The position numbers and the translations under genes are program-made. DNA of 45,837 nt, taken from assembly GCA_034659075.1 (NCBI GenBank), contig JAYEGM010000062.1:1-45837 (forward strand), in the 5' to 3' direction. Source of the DNA: BMS3Bbin11 sp034659075 (GTDB taxonomy: Bacteria > Pseudomonadota > Gammaproteobacteria > BMS3Bbin11). Below the pieces are notes generated by a model that was given only the letters and a program-made list of their open reading frames with translations, was not told the DNA's origin and searched no databases. Shown here piece after piece: positions 8,892 through 17,656 of the stretch. Numbering within the stretch: the first letter of the stretch is position 1; each line of letters starts with the position of its first letter.

Positions 8892-9208
8892 ATGGTGTTA
8901 GATCATCCCCAATTACACAATGTAAATCAACTGTAATTCACTTTCATTGCCTGCTTACACTACAAATGCACCAGAATAGTGAATTATTGATCATATGCGA
9001 TTATTTAGGAGCGTGATGCCCCATGCAACCAGCACTATAATTTTCATATCTTATTGTTTTTACAAGCTTTAATCACGCACTGTTGTATTGGCATGATTTC
9101 TGCTTAGTTGTATTGCGAGATTACAGAGATTTTTAAATTATTATTTAGAACCAGCAGGCGACAGTACTCAATTACAGAGCCTGATTATTTACCAAGGAGC
9201 ATCAAAAT
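8892..9208. other. Intergenic regulatory region between ubiK and glnK
   Basis: A 317-bp AT-rich gap with no credible gene. It should hold the ubiK promoter (minus) and the glnK-amt promoter (plus). A sigma-54-like element lies at 9089-9103. A TGCACC half-site at 8967-8972, with a poor partner about 5 bp on, could be a degenerate NtrC site, but I do not rely on it. Confidence 0.6.
9089..9103 (+). promoter_or_regulatory. Candidate sigma-54 (RpoN) promoter of glnK-amt
   Basis: TGGCAT, five bases, then CTGC: it matches the -24/-12 consensus TGGCAC-N5-TTGC at all but two positions with exact spacing. It lies about 105 bp upstream of the glnK start. glnK-amt operons are classic NtrC/RpoN targets, so the position fits. 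Assignment is by eye. Confidence 0.6.
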
Positions 9209-9547
9209 ATGAAACAAATCACAGCCATTATCAAGCCATTCAAGCTTGACGACGTGCGTGACGCCCTGTCAGAAATTGGCATCACAGGCATGACCGTCAC
9301 CGAAGTTAAAGGCTTTGGTCGCCAGAAAGGACACACTGAGCTTTATCGCGGAGCTGAATATGTTGTTGATTTCCTGCCTAAGGCAAAACTCGAGATTGCT
9401 GTAAATGCCGATGTAGTTGATCAGGTCATTGAAGCTATCGTTGGTGTTGCCAGAACTGACAAGATCGGTGACGGAAAAATCTTTGTTACGCCGGTTGACA
9501 GCGTAGTGCGTATACGTACCGGTGAAACTGACGCTGACGCGTTATAA
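9209..9547 (+). CDS. glnK: Nitrogen regulatory protein P-II (GlnK/GlnB family), first copy
   Basis: 112-residue trimeric P-II signalling protein, which senses ATP/ADP and 2-oxoglutarate and binds ammonium channels and other nitrogen-control targets. The complete T-loop is visible, with the uridylylation Tyr in GHTELYRGAEYVVDF. The B-loop (TGKIGDGKIF in the family, TDKIGDGKIF here) and the C-terminal RIRTGE are also present. A strong AAGGAG lies upstream. The adjacent ammonium transporter 30 bp downstream makes the GlnK role, blocking the channel when ammonium is plentiful, the most likely one. It sits under the sigma-54-like promoter at 9089-9103. Confidence 0.95.
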   Translation: MKQITAIIKPFKLDDVRDALSEIGITGMTVTEVKGFGRQKGHTELYRGAEYVVDFLPKAKLEIAVNADVVDQVIEAIVGVARTDKIGDGKIFVTPVDSVVRIRTGETDADAL

Positions 9548-9577
9548 ACGACTTTATCAATAAAAGAGGAACTTATT

Positions 9578-10849
9578 GTGGAAGCTATTGAAGGTATCAA
9601 GAATCTAAGCTACGCGCTGGATACATTTTATTTCCTCATTACCGGTGCACTGGTAATGTGGATGGCGGCAGGCTTTGCCATGCTGGAAGCGGGGCTGGTT
9701 CGTTCCAAGAACACGGCTGAAATTCTGACCAAGAACATCGTGCTATTTGCCATTGCAGGCATTATGTACATGCTGATGGGCTATAACATCATGTATCCGG
9801 CAGATGGCAACGGTTATTTCCCGGCACTTGATCTATCGTTCATGTTTGGCGGGGATAATGACCCGGCTGCCGTCCTGGCAACTGATATAAACGAATGGTA
9901 TGACGGCTCTTACTATTCTGGCATGTCTGACTTCTTTTTCCAGATGGTATTCGTCGCAACCGCTATGTCTATCGTTTCAGGTGCTGTTGCTGAACGTATG
10001 AAATTATGGTCATTCATGGTATTCGCCGTAGTGATGACCGGCTTCATCTACCCGGTACAGGGTTACTGGAAATGGGGTGGTGGCTTCCTGGATGGCATGG
10101 GCTTTGCTGACTTTGCCGGTTCCGGCGTAGTCCATCTGGCTGGTGCCTCTGCCGCCCTGGCTGGCGTCCTGCTACTGGGTGCCCGTAAAGGTAAATACGG
10201 ACCAAATGGTGAAGTGCGCGCTATTCCAGGTGCTAACCTGCCGATGGCGACACTCGGCACCTTCATCCTCTGGCTGGGCTGGTTCGGTTTCAACGGCGGC
10301 TCCGAGCTGATCCTGTCGAATGTCGGCGAAGCAAACGCTGTTGCAGCAGTGTTCGTCAACACCAACATGGCTGCGGCCGGCGGCGTCGTTGCGGGCATCA
10401 TGACCGCACGCATCCTGTTCGGCAAGGCTGACCTGACCATGGCTCTTAACGGTGCACTGGCCGGCCTGGTTGCTATTACAGCTGAACCTCTTGCACCTAC
10501 TCCTATCGGTGCTACCCTGATCGGTGCGGTAGGCGGCGTACTTGTTGTCTTTGCCATTATCACTATGGACAAGATAAAAATAGACGACCCGGTCGGTGCT
10601 ATATCAGTGCATGGTATTGTAGGTCTATGGGGCCTGATGGCGGTGCCAATCTATAATGCTGATGCAAGCATTGGCACACAGGCCATCGGCGCACTGGTTA
10701 TTTTTGGCTGGGTCTTTGGTACCAGCCTGATTGCCTGGGGCATCATCAAGATGATCATGGGCATCCGTGTCAGTGCAGAGGAAGAGTATGAAGGTGTGGA
10801 TATCGGCGAATGCGGCCTTGAAGCCTATCCTGAGTTCACTAACAAGTAA
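9578..10849 (+). CDS. amt: Ammonium transporter Amt, first copy
   Basis: 423-residue Amt/Rh/MEP channel that carries ammonium across the inner membrane. Family signatures include AGFAMLEAGLVRSKN in TM1, the twin pore histidines in GSGVVHLAGASAAL and VGAISVHGIVGLWG, and WLGWFGFNGGSEL. Eleven hydrophobic segments are expected. The start is GTG with AGAGGA 9 bp upstream. There is no cleavable signal peptide, because the protein begins almost directly with TM1. It is followed by a strong rho-independent terminator, so glnK-amt forms a two-gene unit. Confidence 0.95.
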   Translation: MEAIEGIKNLSYALDTFYFLITGALVMWMAAGFAMLEAGLVRSKNTAEILTKNIVLFAIAGIMYMLMGYNIMYPADGNGYFPALDLSFMFGGDNDPAAVLATDINEWYDGSYYSGMSDFFFQMVFVATAMSIVSGAVAERMKLWSFMVFAVVMTGFIYPVQGYWKWGGGFLDGMGFADFAGSGVVHLAGASAALAGVLLLGARKGKYGPNGEVRAIPGANLPMATLGTFILWLGWFGFNGGSELILSNVGEANAVAAVFVNTNMAAAGGVVAGIMTARILFGKADLTMALNGALAGLVAITAEPLAPTPIGATLIGAVGGVLVVFAIITMDKIKIDDPVGAISVHGIVGLWGLMAVPIYNADASIGTQAIGALVIFGWVFGTSLIAWGIIKMIMGIRVSAEEEYEGVDIGECGLEAYPEFTNK

Positions 10850-10870
10850 TCCCTGTTCAATACGAACTTC

Positions 10871-10896
10871 AGGGGCGCTTCGGCGCCCCTTTTTTG
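10871..10896 (+). terminator. Rho-independent terminator after amt
   Basis: Perfect 8-bp stem AGGGGCGC/GCGCCCCT closed by a TTCG tetraloop (10871-10890), followed by a run of T residues to 10896. Confidence 0.95.
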
Positions 10897-10906
10897 GTTT
10901 AAAAAA

Positions 10907-10988
10907 GTTTCAGGTTTCAGGTTTCAGGTTTCAAGTTAAATTCAATAACTGCCATATAGTCTTGAAACTTGAAACCTGACACTTGAAA
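10907..10988. repeat. Inverted pair of 7-bp tandem repeat arrays
   Basis: Four head-to-tail heptads, GTTTCAG three times then GTTTCAA, fill 10907-10934. The reverse-complement arm at 10961-10988 reads CTTGAAA, CTTGAAA, CCTGACA, CTTGAAA. The two arms can fold on each other across a 26-bp spacer. The structure lies between the amt terminator and the second glnK. Confidence 0.85.
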
Positions 10989-11043
10989 CTATTAGCCAAT
11001 CTAAGGCAAACTCCCCCCCTGACACAATCAGAGGAGGATCATC

Positions 11044-11382
11044 ATGAAAATGGTCGTAGCAATAATAAAGCCGTTCAGGCTGGATGATGTCAGGGATGCA
11101 CTCGCCAATATTGGAATTAATGGCATTACAGTTACCGAGGTAAAGGGATTCGGACGACAGAAGGGCCACACCGAACTTTACCGTGGTGCAGAATATGTCG
11201 TCGATTTCCTGCCTAAAGTAAAACTTGAGATTGCCATTGCCTCAGAACAGGTTGATTCGGTCATCGAAGCGATCGTCAATTCTGCCGGCACAGGAAAAAT
11301 TGGAGATGGAAAAATATTTGTCAATGATCTGGAAAGAGTCATCCGAATTCGCACCGGTGAAACCGGTCATGATGCGCTTTAA
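11044..11382 (+). CDS. glnK: Nitrogen regulatory protein P-II, second copy
   Basis: A second 112-residue P-II protein. Its T-loop, GRQKGHTELYRGAEYVVDF with the modifiable Tyr, is identical to that of the first copy. The two proteins diverge mainly in the N-terminal strand and around residues 78-100. The B-loop TGKIGDGKIF is intact. GAGGAGG lies just upstream of the ATG. It precedes a second ammonium transporter by 156 bp, a gap filled partly with degenerate heptad repeats. No sigma-54-like promoter was seen in the short upstream gap. It may depend on its own sigma-70 promoter or escape control by the upstream promoter. Confidence 0.94.
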   Translation: MKMVVAIIKPFRLDDVRDALANIGINGITVTEVKGFGRQKGHTELYRGAEYVVDFLPKVKLEIAIASEQVDSVIEAIVNSAGTGKIGDGKIFVNDLERVIRIRTGETGHDAL

Positions 11383-11437
11383 AGGCAGGTTAAAGGCTAA
11401 AGGTTAAAGGGGAAAGTAAAAGACTAAGGACTTTTAC
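11381..11437. repeat. Degenerate 7-bp tandem repeats with terminal hairpin
   Basis: Consecutive heptads AAAGGCA, GGTTAAA, GGCTAAA, GGTTAAA, GGGGAAA fill 11381-11415. GTAAAAG and CTTTTAC (11416-11437) follow and can pair over an 8-nt loop. The array starts inside the glnK stop codon and reaches into the gap before the second amt. Confidence 0.75.
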
Positions 11438-11538
11438 AGCATCTGAGCAAAACCATAATAAACTAAAGTGATACCAGAATAATAGAAACCAGGGAATGAC
11501 ATGTGTGGGTGTGCATGTTGTTTGCAGTGGAGGAATTA

Positions 11539-12840
11539 ATGAAACGATTGTCAATTCAGTTAACAAGCCTGTTGCTGGTATTTTTCAGTTTCCCGGCGCT
11601 GGCCGATGAGGCTGCATTAGATACCGGTAATTCGGCCTGGATACTTGCTTCAACTGCCCTGGTGCTGTTCATGACCCTGCCCGGCCTCGCTATGTTTTAC
11701 GGCGGACTGGTTCGATCAAAAAATGTTCTCTCTATCCTTATGCAATGCTTCGCCATCGCTGGCGTATCATCCATATTGTGGTTCACCTTTGGCTATAGCC
11801 TGGCTTTTTCAGAGGGCAACGCATTTATTGGCGGGCTGGATAAGGCTTTCTTGGCCGGCATTACCAAAGACTCTCTGCAGGGAGATATACCTGAAAGCCT
11901 TTTTGTCATGTTTCAGATGACCTTCGCCATTATCACCCCCGCCCTGATCATAGGCGGCTATGCTGAGCGCATGAAGTTCAGTTCAGTACTATTATTTAGT
12001 GCAATCTGGCTGATGGCCGTTTACGTCCCTATCACCCATTGGGTGTGGGGTGGTGGCTGGCTGGCTGAAATGGGGCTATATGACTTTGCCGGTGGCACCG
12101 TGGTACACATCACCGCCGGTATTGCAGCACTGGTTTCAGCCCTGGTGCTCGGACCGCGCAGAGGCTTTGGAACATCGGCCATGATGCCGCACAACATGAC
12201 CATGACCGTAGCTGGTGCAGGCATGTTATGGGTAGGCTGGTTTGGCTTCAATGGCGGCAGTGCATTAGCCGCGAATGGTGATGCAGGGATGGCCATGCTG
12301 GTCACACATATAGCTGCCGCTGCAGGTGCCCTGACCTGGATGTTTATTGAATGGATGCGCTATGGTAAACCCAGCGCCCTCGGAACAGTAACAGGCTTGG
12401 TAGCAGGCCTTGGTACCATTACCGGTGCCTCAGGCTTCGTTGGCCCTGCCGGCGCTCTGGTAATAGGCATAGTGGCTGGTGGCGTCTGCTTTAGTGCCAC
12501 TACCTGGCTAAAAACCGTCATGAAAATAGATGACTCACTGGATGTCTTCCCGGTTCATGGTGTCGGCGGCATACTCGGCACACTGCTTGCCGGCATATTT
12601 TCCGCCACCACCCTGGGAATGTTTAGTGGTTTCGGTTTCGCAGAAGGTATCACCAGCATGGCAGGTCAGCTAAAAGTACAATTTATCGGTGTACTTGCCA
12701 CCATTGCATACACCGCTGTTTTAAGCTTCGTCATTCTTAAAGTTGTCAGCTTTTTAACCAAAGGTCTGCGCGTTAACGAAGAGCAGGAAGTCCAGGGACT
12801 GGACATTCATATGCATGAGGAACGGGGATACGACCTATAA
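11539..12840 (+). CDS. amt: Ammonium transporter Amt, second copy
   Basis: 433-residue ammonium channel. The ATG at 11539 is chosen over an in-frame start 12 codons upstream because GGAGG (11529-11533) sits directly ahead of it and the protein then opens with a clean signal peptide ending ALADEA, as in E. coli AmtB. Pore histidines are in GGTVVHITAGIAALV and DVFPVHGVGGILG; GLAMFYGGLVRSKN and WVGWFGFNGGSAL mark TM1 and the middle of the protein. It is clearly different from the first Amt (signal peptide, FYGGL against MLEAG), so the two are separate subfamilies rather than a fresh local duplication. It is probably translated with the P-II gene upstream. Confidence 0.95.
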   Translation: MKRLSIQLTSLLLVFFSFPALADEAALDTGNSAWILASTALVLFMTLPGLAMFYGGLVRSKNVLSILMQCFAIAGVSSILWFTFGYSLAFSEGNAFIGGLDKAFLAGITKDSLQGDIPESLFVMFQMTFAIITPALIIGGYAERMKFSSVLLFSAIWLMAVYVPITHWVWGGGWLAEMGLYDFAGGTVVHITAGIAALVSALVLGPRRGFGTSAMMPHNMTMTVAGAGMLWVGWFGFNGGSALAANGDAGMAMLVTHIAAAAGALTWMFIEWMRYGKPSALGTVTGLVAGLGTITGASGFVGPAGALVIGIVAGGVCFSATTWLKTVMKIDDSLDVFPVHGVGGILGTLLAGIFSATTLGMFSGFGFAEGITSMAGQLKVQFIGVLATIAYTAVLSFVILKVVSFLTKGLRVNEEQEVQGLDIHMHEERGYDL

Positions 12841-12845
12841 AAGAT

Positions 12846-12929
12846 GGGGGAAAGGTAAAAGGGGAAAGCTAAAAGACAAAAGCAAACCAGCAACGGTTTT
12901 CCTTTAACCTTTCCCCTTTTACCTGCTTT
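12846..12929. repeat. Heptad-based inverted repeat, probable bidirectional terminator
   Basis: The left arm (about 12848-12876) reads in 7-bp steps, AGGTAAA, AGGGGAA, AGCTAAA and so on. The right arm (about 12900-12925) is its near reverse complement, with CTTTCCCCTTTTACCT pairing perfectly with the left arm. It fills the whole gap between convergent amt and surA, ending at the surA stop, so it probably ends both transcripts. Confidence 0.75.
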
Positions 12930-14240
12930 TTAAATCTCGTCAACCGGAACCCGGTATTCAATAAACGCCCCGGATTTCAACTGTTTCAGAAACTGGTCAT
13001 ATTTTTCGGCCATTTTCCGTTGTCCTATCTTCTGCCTGATGGCATCACGGGTATTCTGCTCACTGACATCCAGCATCCGCCTTTCCTCAAGCTGAATAAG
13101 ATGCACACCGAACTGGCTAACTACGGGCTGTGATATTTCGCCAATCTGCAGAGCATCCATGGCCTGTTCGAAAGCCGGCACAGTTTCACCCTTACCCATC
13201 CAGCCCAGCTCACCGTCTTTTATGGCACTGCCTGAATCCTGGGAAACCTCTTTAGCCAGTCTACCAAAATCTTCCCCGGCGAGGATTCTCTGCCGTAGTT
13301 TCTTTATTTCTGAAATGGCATGCTCAATATCAACCTTGTTCTCTGCCTTAAGAAGTATATGCCTTGCACGTGTTTGTTTTACCAGTTTTTGCTTTTTCCC
13401 TTTTAGCTGATTTAACTTCAAAATGTATATACCCCCCGGGCTAACGAGTGGTTCGCTGACATCCCCCTCCTGCATATTCTCCAGTGCATCGGCAAAAAGT
13501 GCCGGCAGCTGATCCCTGGTTTTCCAGCCCAGGCTACCACCTTCCCCGCTGTTTGCGGCCTTTGAATACGTTCTTACTGCCGCGTCAAAGCTTATCTCAC
13601 CGTCAAGAATACGACGTCTCAGTTTTGCTGCGCGCTCACGACCTGCTTCGAGCTCCGCGGGAGTAGCCTCTTCATTAACCGGCAACATAATATGTGCGAG
13701 ATTGTAAACACGGTCTGGCTGGGCTTTTACAACATTTTTAAGAACCCCGTCGATTTCACTTTCCAGAACTGTCACCTGGCGCTTCACATCTCTTTCGATG
13801 ACTTGCTGCACAAGAAGTTGCCTTTTTAGATCTTCTTTGAACGTTTCCACGCTCAGACCATCCTCTTTTAACTTCTGCATTACTTCCGGGGCAGTGAGAT
13901 TATTTTGTTCTGCAACTCTTTCTATGGCCTGATTAAGCATGGCATCCGTGATATTTATACCGGTAGTCTTTGCATGCAGCTGTAGCAACTTCTGAAATAC
14001 CAGCTGCTCCAGAACTTTTTCCTTTAAGATTTTTTCAGACGGGATTGTTTCACCGGAGGCAGCAAACTGACTTCGCATACTGTTTAATGCAGATTCAAAT
14101 TCTCCCATGGTAATGATATCGTCATCAACGACCACCAGAACTCGGTCAAGCATTGTGACCGGGGCAGCCAGTACTTTAACTGGAAGTGCAGATCCAAGTA
14201 TAAGTATAGAAATAACCAGGCTGAGCAAATATTTCAGCAT
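12930..14240 (-). CDS. surA: Periplasmic chaperone / peptidyl-prolyl isomerase SurA
   Basis: 436-residue SurA escorts unfolded outer-membrane proteins to the BAM complex. A signal peptide (residues 1-25, ending VLAA) is followed by the SurA N-terminal domain (VDDDIITMGEFESAL through the helical EKVLEQLVFQKLLQLHAK). Two parvulin/PpiC domains come next (about 175-280 and 285-390; ARHILLKAE and the GGSLGWKTRDQLP and DGELGWMGKGE motifs). A short C-terminal helix ends the protein. It follows lptD by 64 bp, the standard order, and LptD is a known SurA client. The usual downstream pdxA-rsmA genes are absent: the amt gene lies there, convergent. Confidence 0.95.
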   Translation of the reverse strand: MLKYLLSLVISILILGSALPVKVLAAPVTMLDRVLVVVDDDIITMGEFESALNSMRSQFAASGETIPSEKILKEKVLEQLVFQKLLQLHAKTTGINITDAMLNQAIERVAEQNNLTAPEVMQKLKEDGLSVETFKEDLKRQLLVQQVIERDVKRQVTVLESEIDGVLKNVVKAQPDRVYNLAHIMLPVNEEATPAELEAGRERAAKLRRRILDGEISFDAAVRTYSKAANSGEGGSLGWKTRDQLPALFADALENMQEGDVSEPLVSPGGIYILKLNQLKGKKQKLVKQTRARHILLKAENKVDIEHAISEIKKLRQRILAGEDFGRLAKEVSQDSGSAIKDGELGWMGKGETVPAFEQAMDALQIGEISQPVVSQFGVHLIQLEERRMLDVSEQNTRDAIRQKIGQRKMAEKYDQFLKQLKSGAFIEYRVPVDEI

Positions 14241-14304
14241 ATGAAAGTATTACCTGTAAAATCGTTAGTATCGTAAAATCAGAATCATTCAGAATCAGTC
14301 TTTA

Positions 14305-16536
14305 TCAAAAACCCGTTTTGATTTTTGTTAAACCATTCAATTCGATCTGGAACATGACTGCATTTACGTACTCGCTGTTATTATCAATTCGCCTTTGCGC
14401 ATCTACTCTGAATCCCCAACAGCATGCATTATAGCCAACACCGATGCCGCCACGTAAAAAATCATTAACTTCAAGGTCATAGCGTGCATTTGCATTAAAC
14501 TGCCAGCGTGGTGCCAATGCCCAGGCAACATCGGCATTGAGCTGCTGTGAAGTGTTGTTCCTGTTGTAGTAACCCAGGTTGACCCCTCTACGTGCATCTT
14601 TTGTGTATCGCAGGTCGGTATTGAAAACACCCAGCTCGCTTTGCTCAGAATTATATTGAAAAAAGTTATACATATAGAATTTATTTGATATTCGAGTGTA
14701 TAGCTCAGCGACAAAGTCTGATCGGCCAAATGTTTGAGGAAGTGTAGGGTCGGTCGACAGACTCACCTGTCTATCGTCAAAATAGTAGATCTGTCCCAGG
14801 GTGCCTCTCAGCAATTCATCACCGCTATCTGCATCAATTAATCGTGATGTCAGCGATGCTGTCAACTGATTTGCATCGCCAATCCGGTCAGGACCGGTAA
14901 AGCGGTTTTCCCTGAACATGGTACCCATGCTGAAGGTATTTTCGCCTGTATCAAACAGTGGTATATCGGTCTGGTCTTCGTAGGGCACATATAGATAAAA
15001 AAGCCTTGGTTCCAGGGTAGTAGTAAAATCCTTGCCCTTGATAAAAGATTGCTTATCAAAATAAAGGCCACTATCGAGAGAGAAAATACCCAGACTTCGG
15101 TCCGGATCACTAACTTCATCAGCAGCAACATCTGTCAGATCATAGGCTGTATATCTAAAGGTGGCCTTAGGCTTGAAAAAGCCATACATCTCCCTGAAAT
15201 CATAAGCCACACTTGCACCCAGATCGGAACGTGGGCCGCTTACCCTGTCGGTTCTCTGGAAATCTGTATAGCTGCCATAAGCATCAAACCTAAAATTGTT
15301 TACTTTCGGTATATTGGTTGAAAATGAAATTGCCGGTTCGCGTTTATAGGGCCTGTCGGCTTCAGGAATAGTTTCATCTATGGTTTGAAAGCGGGAATAC
15401 AATGCATCGGCACGCAGCCAGCTTCCTGAATAATCCACCCGCCCTTCCTGCCGGAGAAAGGTTGCAGAGGTCAGCAGCAGATTCCCGGAAAAATCCTCAA
15501 AGTAGTCATCATCAGAGACTTCTGCATAATTGACCGTGGCATCCCAGCGGCTGGCTAGTTTTTGGCGTAAATCAACCTTGTATCCATAGCGGTTTTCACC
15601 TGTTTCTTTGTCATCTGACAGATAGGCGCCATTAAAATTCCCTTTCCCCCCTTTCGTTAAATAACGGTATTCACCCTGCAGCTGGGCGCCGCGTTTACTG
15701 TAGTAATTCAAACCGAGAGTAGCATCCATATTCGGTTTGATATTGATATAGTAAGGAACTTTGATAACTGTGCCTGAACGATCTGTCGAGCCAATTGAAG
15801 GCATCAAAAATCCGGTTTTTCTATCATTGTCTAATGCAAAGCTGACATAGGGAAACCAGAAAACAGGAACATCAAACAAACGCAGTTTCATATTCTTTGC
15901 TTTGCCGACACCGGCAGATTTATCCAGCTCAATTTCACCGGCATTCAATACAGCAATTTCCTTATCTTTACGACAGGTTGAATAGGTTGCGTCGTGCAGG
16001 ACTACCAAGTCATGCCCTTCAAAGTCGATACTTTTCGCCACACCGTGGGCGCTGATATATTTTGTCCCTTCTGGAGACTTGGCCCCGGTCTTCGATGTGA
16101 GGGTATATTTCACATCTTCAGCACTGCCTATCAGGGTCTCTACCTCCATTTCCATTTTCTGTGCCTGAAAGACATTGCCCGACGGATCCTGGATGCGAAT
16201 ATTGCCATCTCCGGCAAAGCTATCTGTCTCCTTGTCATAGCTGAGCTTGTCAGCACTGACCATCATGCCGTCTTTTTCCAGTTCTGCATTACCGGAAAAT
16301 ATAACGCTTTTGCCAACAATCTCTGTTTGATCTGCCTCGAGTGCAACGGCTCCAGGCTTCAATTCACTGTCAGCTGCGCTGAAACTGACAGTATCCGCCA
16401 CACAAACACCCGCAAAAGCGGCACGATAGGCATCAATCATGGAATTTCTGTATTCCTCTATGCTGAAGGCATGTACGGTAAATGGTAGGGAAAATGACAG
16501 AAATAAGGTGGCTTTCAGTGCAATTTTATTATGCAT
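14305..16536 (-). CDS. lptD: LPS-assembly outer-membrane protein LptD
   Basis: 743-residue outer-membrane barrel that inserts lipopolysaccharide into the outer leaflet with LptE. The signal peptide covers residues 1-23 (ending TVHA). The N-terminal OstA/LptA-like jellyroll (about 60-190) includes VIFSGNAELEKDGMMVSADK. A 26-strand barrel domain follows (FDVPVFWFPYVSFALDND marks its start). The protein ends in Phe, as outer-membrane barrels do. Four cysteines, one near residue 45, one near 188 (STCRKD) and the adjacent pair near 705 (NACCWG), match the disulphide-forming set of E. coli LptD. It is divergent from amgK across 126 bp. Confidence 0.96.
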   Translation of the reverse strand: MHNKIALKATLFLSFSLPFTVHAFSIEEYRNSMIDAYRAAFAGVCVADTVSFSAADSELKPGAVALEADQTEIVGKSVIFSGNAELEKDGMMVSADKLSYDKETDSFAGDGNIRIQDPSGNVFQAQKMEMEVETLIGSAEDVKYTLTSKTGAKSPEGTKYISAHGVAKSIDFEGHDLVVLHDATYSTCRKDKEIAVLNAGEIELDKSAGVGKAKNMKLRLFDVPVFWFPYVSFALDNDRKTGFLMPSIGSTDRSGTVIKVPYYINIKPNMDATLGLNYYSKRGAQLQGEYRYLTKGGKGNFNGAYLSDDKETGENRYGYKVDLRQKLASRWDATVNYAEVSDDDYFEDFSGNLLLTSATFLRQEGRVDYSGSWLRADALYSRFQTIDETIPEADRPYKREPAISFSTNIPKVNNFRFDAYGSYTDFQRTDRVSGPRSDLGASVAYDFREMYGFFKPKATFRYTAYDLTDVAADEVSDPDRSLGIFSLDSGLYFDKQSFIKGKDFTTTLEPRLFYLYVPYEDQTDIPLFDTGENTFSMGTMFRENRFTGPDRIGDANQLTASLTSRLIDADSGDELLRGTLGQIYYFDDRQVSLSTDPTLPQTFGRSDFVAELYTRISNKFYMYNFFQYNSEQSELGVFNTDLRYTKDARRGVNLGYYNRNNTSQQLNADVAWALAPRWQFNANARYDLEVNDFLRGGIGVGYNACCWGFRVDAQRRIDNNSEYVNAVMFQIELNGLTKIKTGF

Positions 16537-16662
16537 TCGATTTTATATCCTAATAACAGGCTTATGAGTATTGTGCGATGTGTAAAATCGCATAGAATGG
16601 ACGCCCCTTCAAGCCTTCTGTTCAAACTGAAGGCAATTATTATACAGATGGATTAAAGACTA

Positions 16663-17655
16663 TTGGATAGAAGAAAACAAATAATTCACAACTGGATCAA
16701 ATCTCTTTACCCTGCAGAGGAATTTCGCCTCGAATCTGCGTCCAGTGATGCCAGCTTTCGGCGCTATTTCCGGCTGTTTTTTAACAATCCCGATCTCACT
16801 TATAGCCTGATAGTCATGGATGCACCACCGGAAAATGAGGAAATTACGACATTTTGCCGACTGGGGCGGCGATTTCACAAACTGGGCATTAATGTCCCAC
16901 AAATATTGCATACTGATGAGGAGCAGGGTTTTGTCCTGATGACCGATCTGGGTTGCCAGCATTACCTCGACAAGCTGAACAACAGCACGGTCGAGCGGCT
17001 TTATGGTGATGCCCTCGGCTGTCTGGTGACACTACAGACGGGTACCTTTGATGACCCGGCCTTTCTGCCACAATATTCAGATAATTTGCTGCGCCAGGAA
17101 ATGGATCTATTCCGGGAATGGTACCTGAAAACACATCTTGGCCTGGAAATCACGGCAGAAGAACATGAAACGATGGATGAGGCCTGGCAACTGCTTATCG
17201 AATCCGCCATGGAACAGCCGCAATTATGGGTACACAGGGACTTTCATTCACGCAATTTGATGGTCACCGAATTTCACAACCCGGGGGTCATCGATTTTCA
17301 GGATGCAGTGACCGGACCTATCACCTATGATCTGGTTTCTTTATTAAAAGACTGTTATATCGAATGGCCCAAAGAGCGAATTGAAGACTGGGTGCTTGGC
17401 TACCACGACCTGGCCTTGCAGTCCGGCCTGCTTGAAAAAAAGGATGAACAGCAATTTTTACGCTGGTTCCACCGCATGGGTATTCAGCGCCATTTGAAAG
17501 TGGCCGGTATTTTTGCCCGTTTGTCACATCGTGATGGCAAAGACCAGTATCTGAATGATATTCCGCTAACACTCCGTTATCTGGTGTCAGCACTAGAGAA
17601 TGACCCTGATCTGCAGCCGCTTTTCCGGCTGGTTACAGAAAAAATATCACAATAA
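16663..17655 (+). CDS. amgK: N-acetylmuramate/N-acetylglucosamine anomeric kinase AmgK
   Basis: 330-residue aminoglycoside-phosphotransferase-fold kinase that phosphorylates MurNAc and GlcNAc at the anomeric position in the peptidoglycan recycling shortcut to UDP-MurNAc. The kinase motifs are WVHRDFHSRNLMV (catalytic Asp and Asn) and GVIDFQDAVTGP (metal-binding Asp). The N-terminal lobe contains SSDASFRRYFRL. The start is TTG at 16663; the in-frame ATG 15 bp upstream meets a stop two codons later, and the next ATG would remove the N-lobe. It is separated by one base from murU, its pathway partner, and divergent from lptD, the arrangement known in Pseudomonas putida. Confidence 0.9.
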   Translation: MDRRKQIIHNWIKSLYPAEEFRLESASSDASFRRYFRLFFNNPDLTYSLIVMDAPPENEEITTFCRLGRRFHKLGINVPQILHTDEEQGFVLMTDLGCQHYLDKLNNSTVERLYGDALGCLVTLQTGTFDDPAFLPQYSDNLLRQEMDLFREWYLKTHLGLEITAEEHETMDEAWQLLIESAMEQPQLWVHRDFHSRNLMVTEFHNPGVIDFQDAVTGPITYDLVSLLKDCYIEWPKERIEDWVLGYHDLALQSGLLEKKDEQQFLRWFHRMGIQRHLKVAGIFARLSHRDGKDQYLNDIPLTLRYLVSALENDPDLQPLFRLVTEKISQ

Positions 17656-17656
17656 T

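Noticed and set aside
8967..8983. NtrC binding site upstream of glnK
   Set aside because: Only the TGCACC half matches; the second half is too poor to report as a site.
10907..10988. Possible CRISPR-like array
   Set aside because: Units are 7 bp with no spacers, and no cas gene is present.
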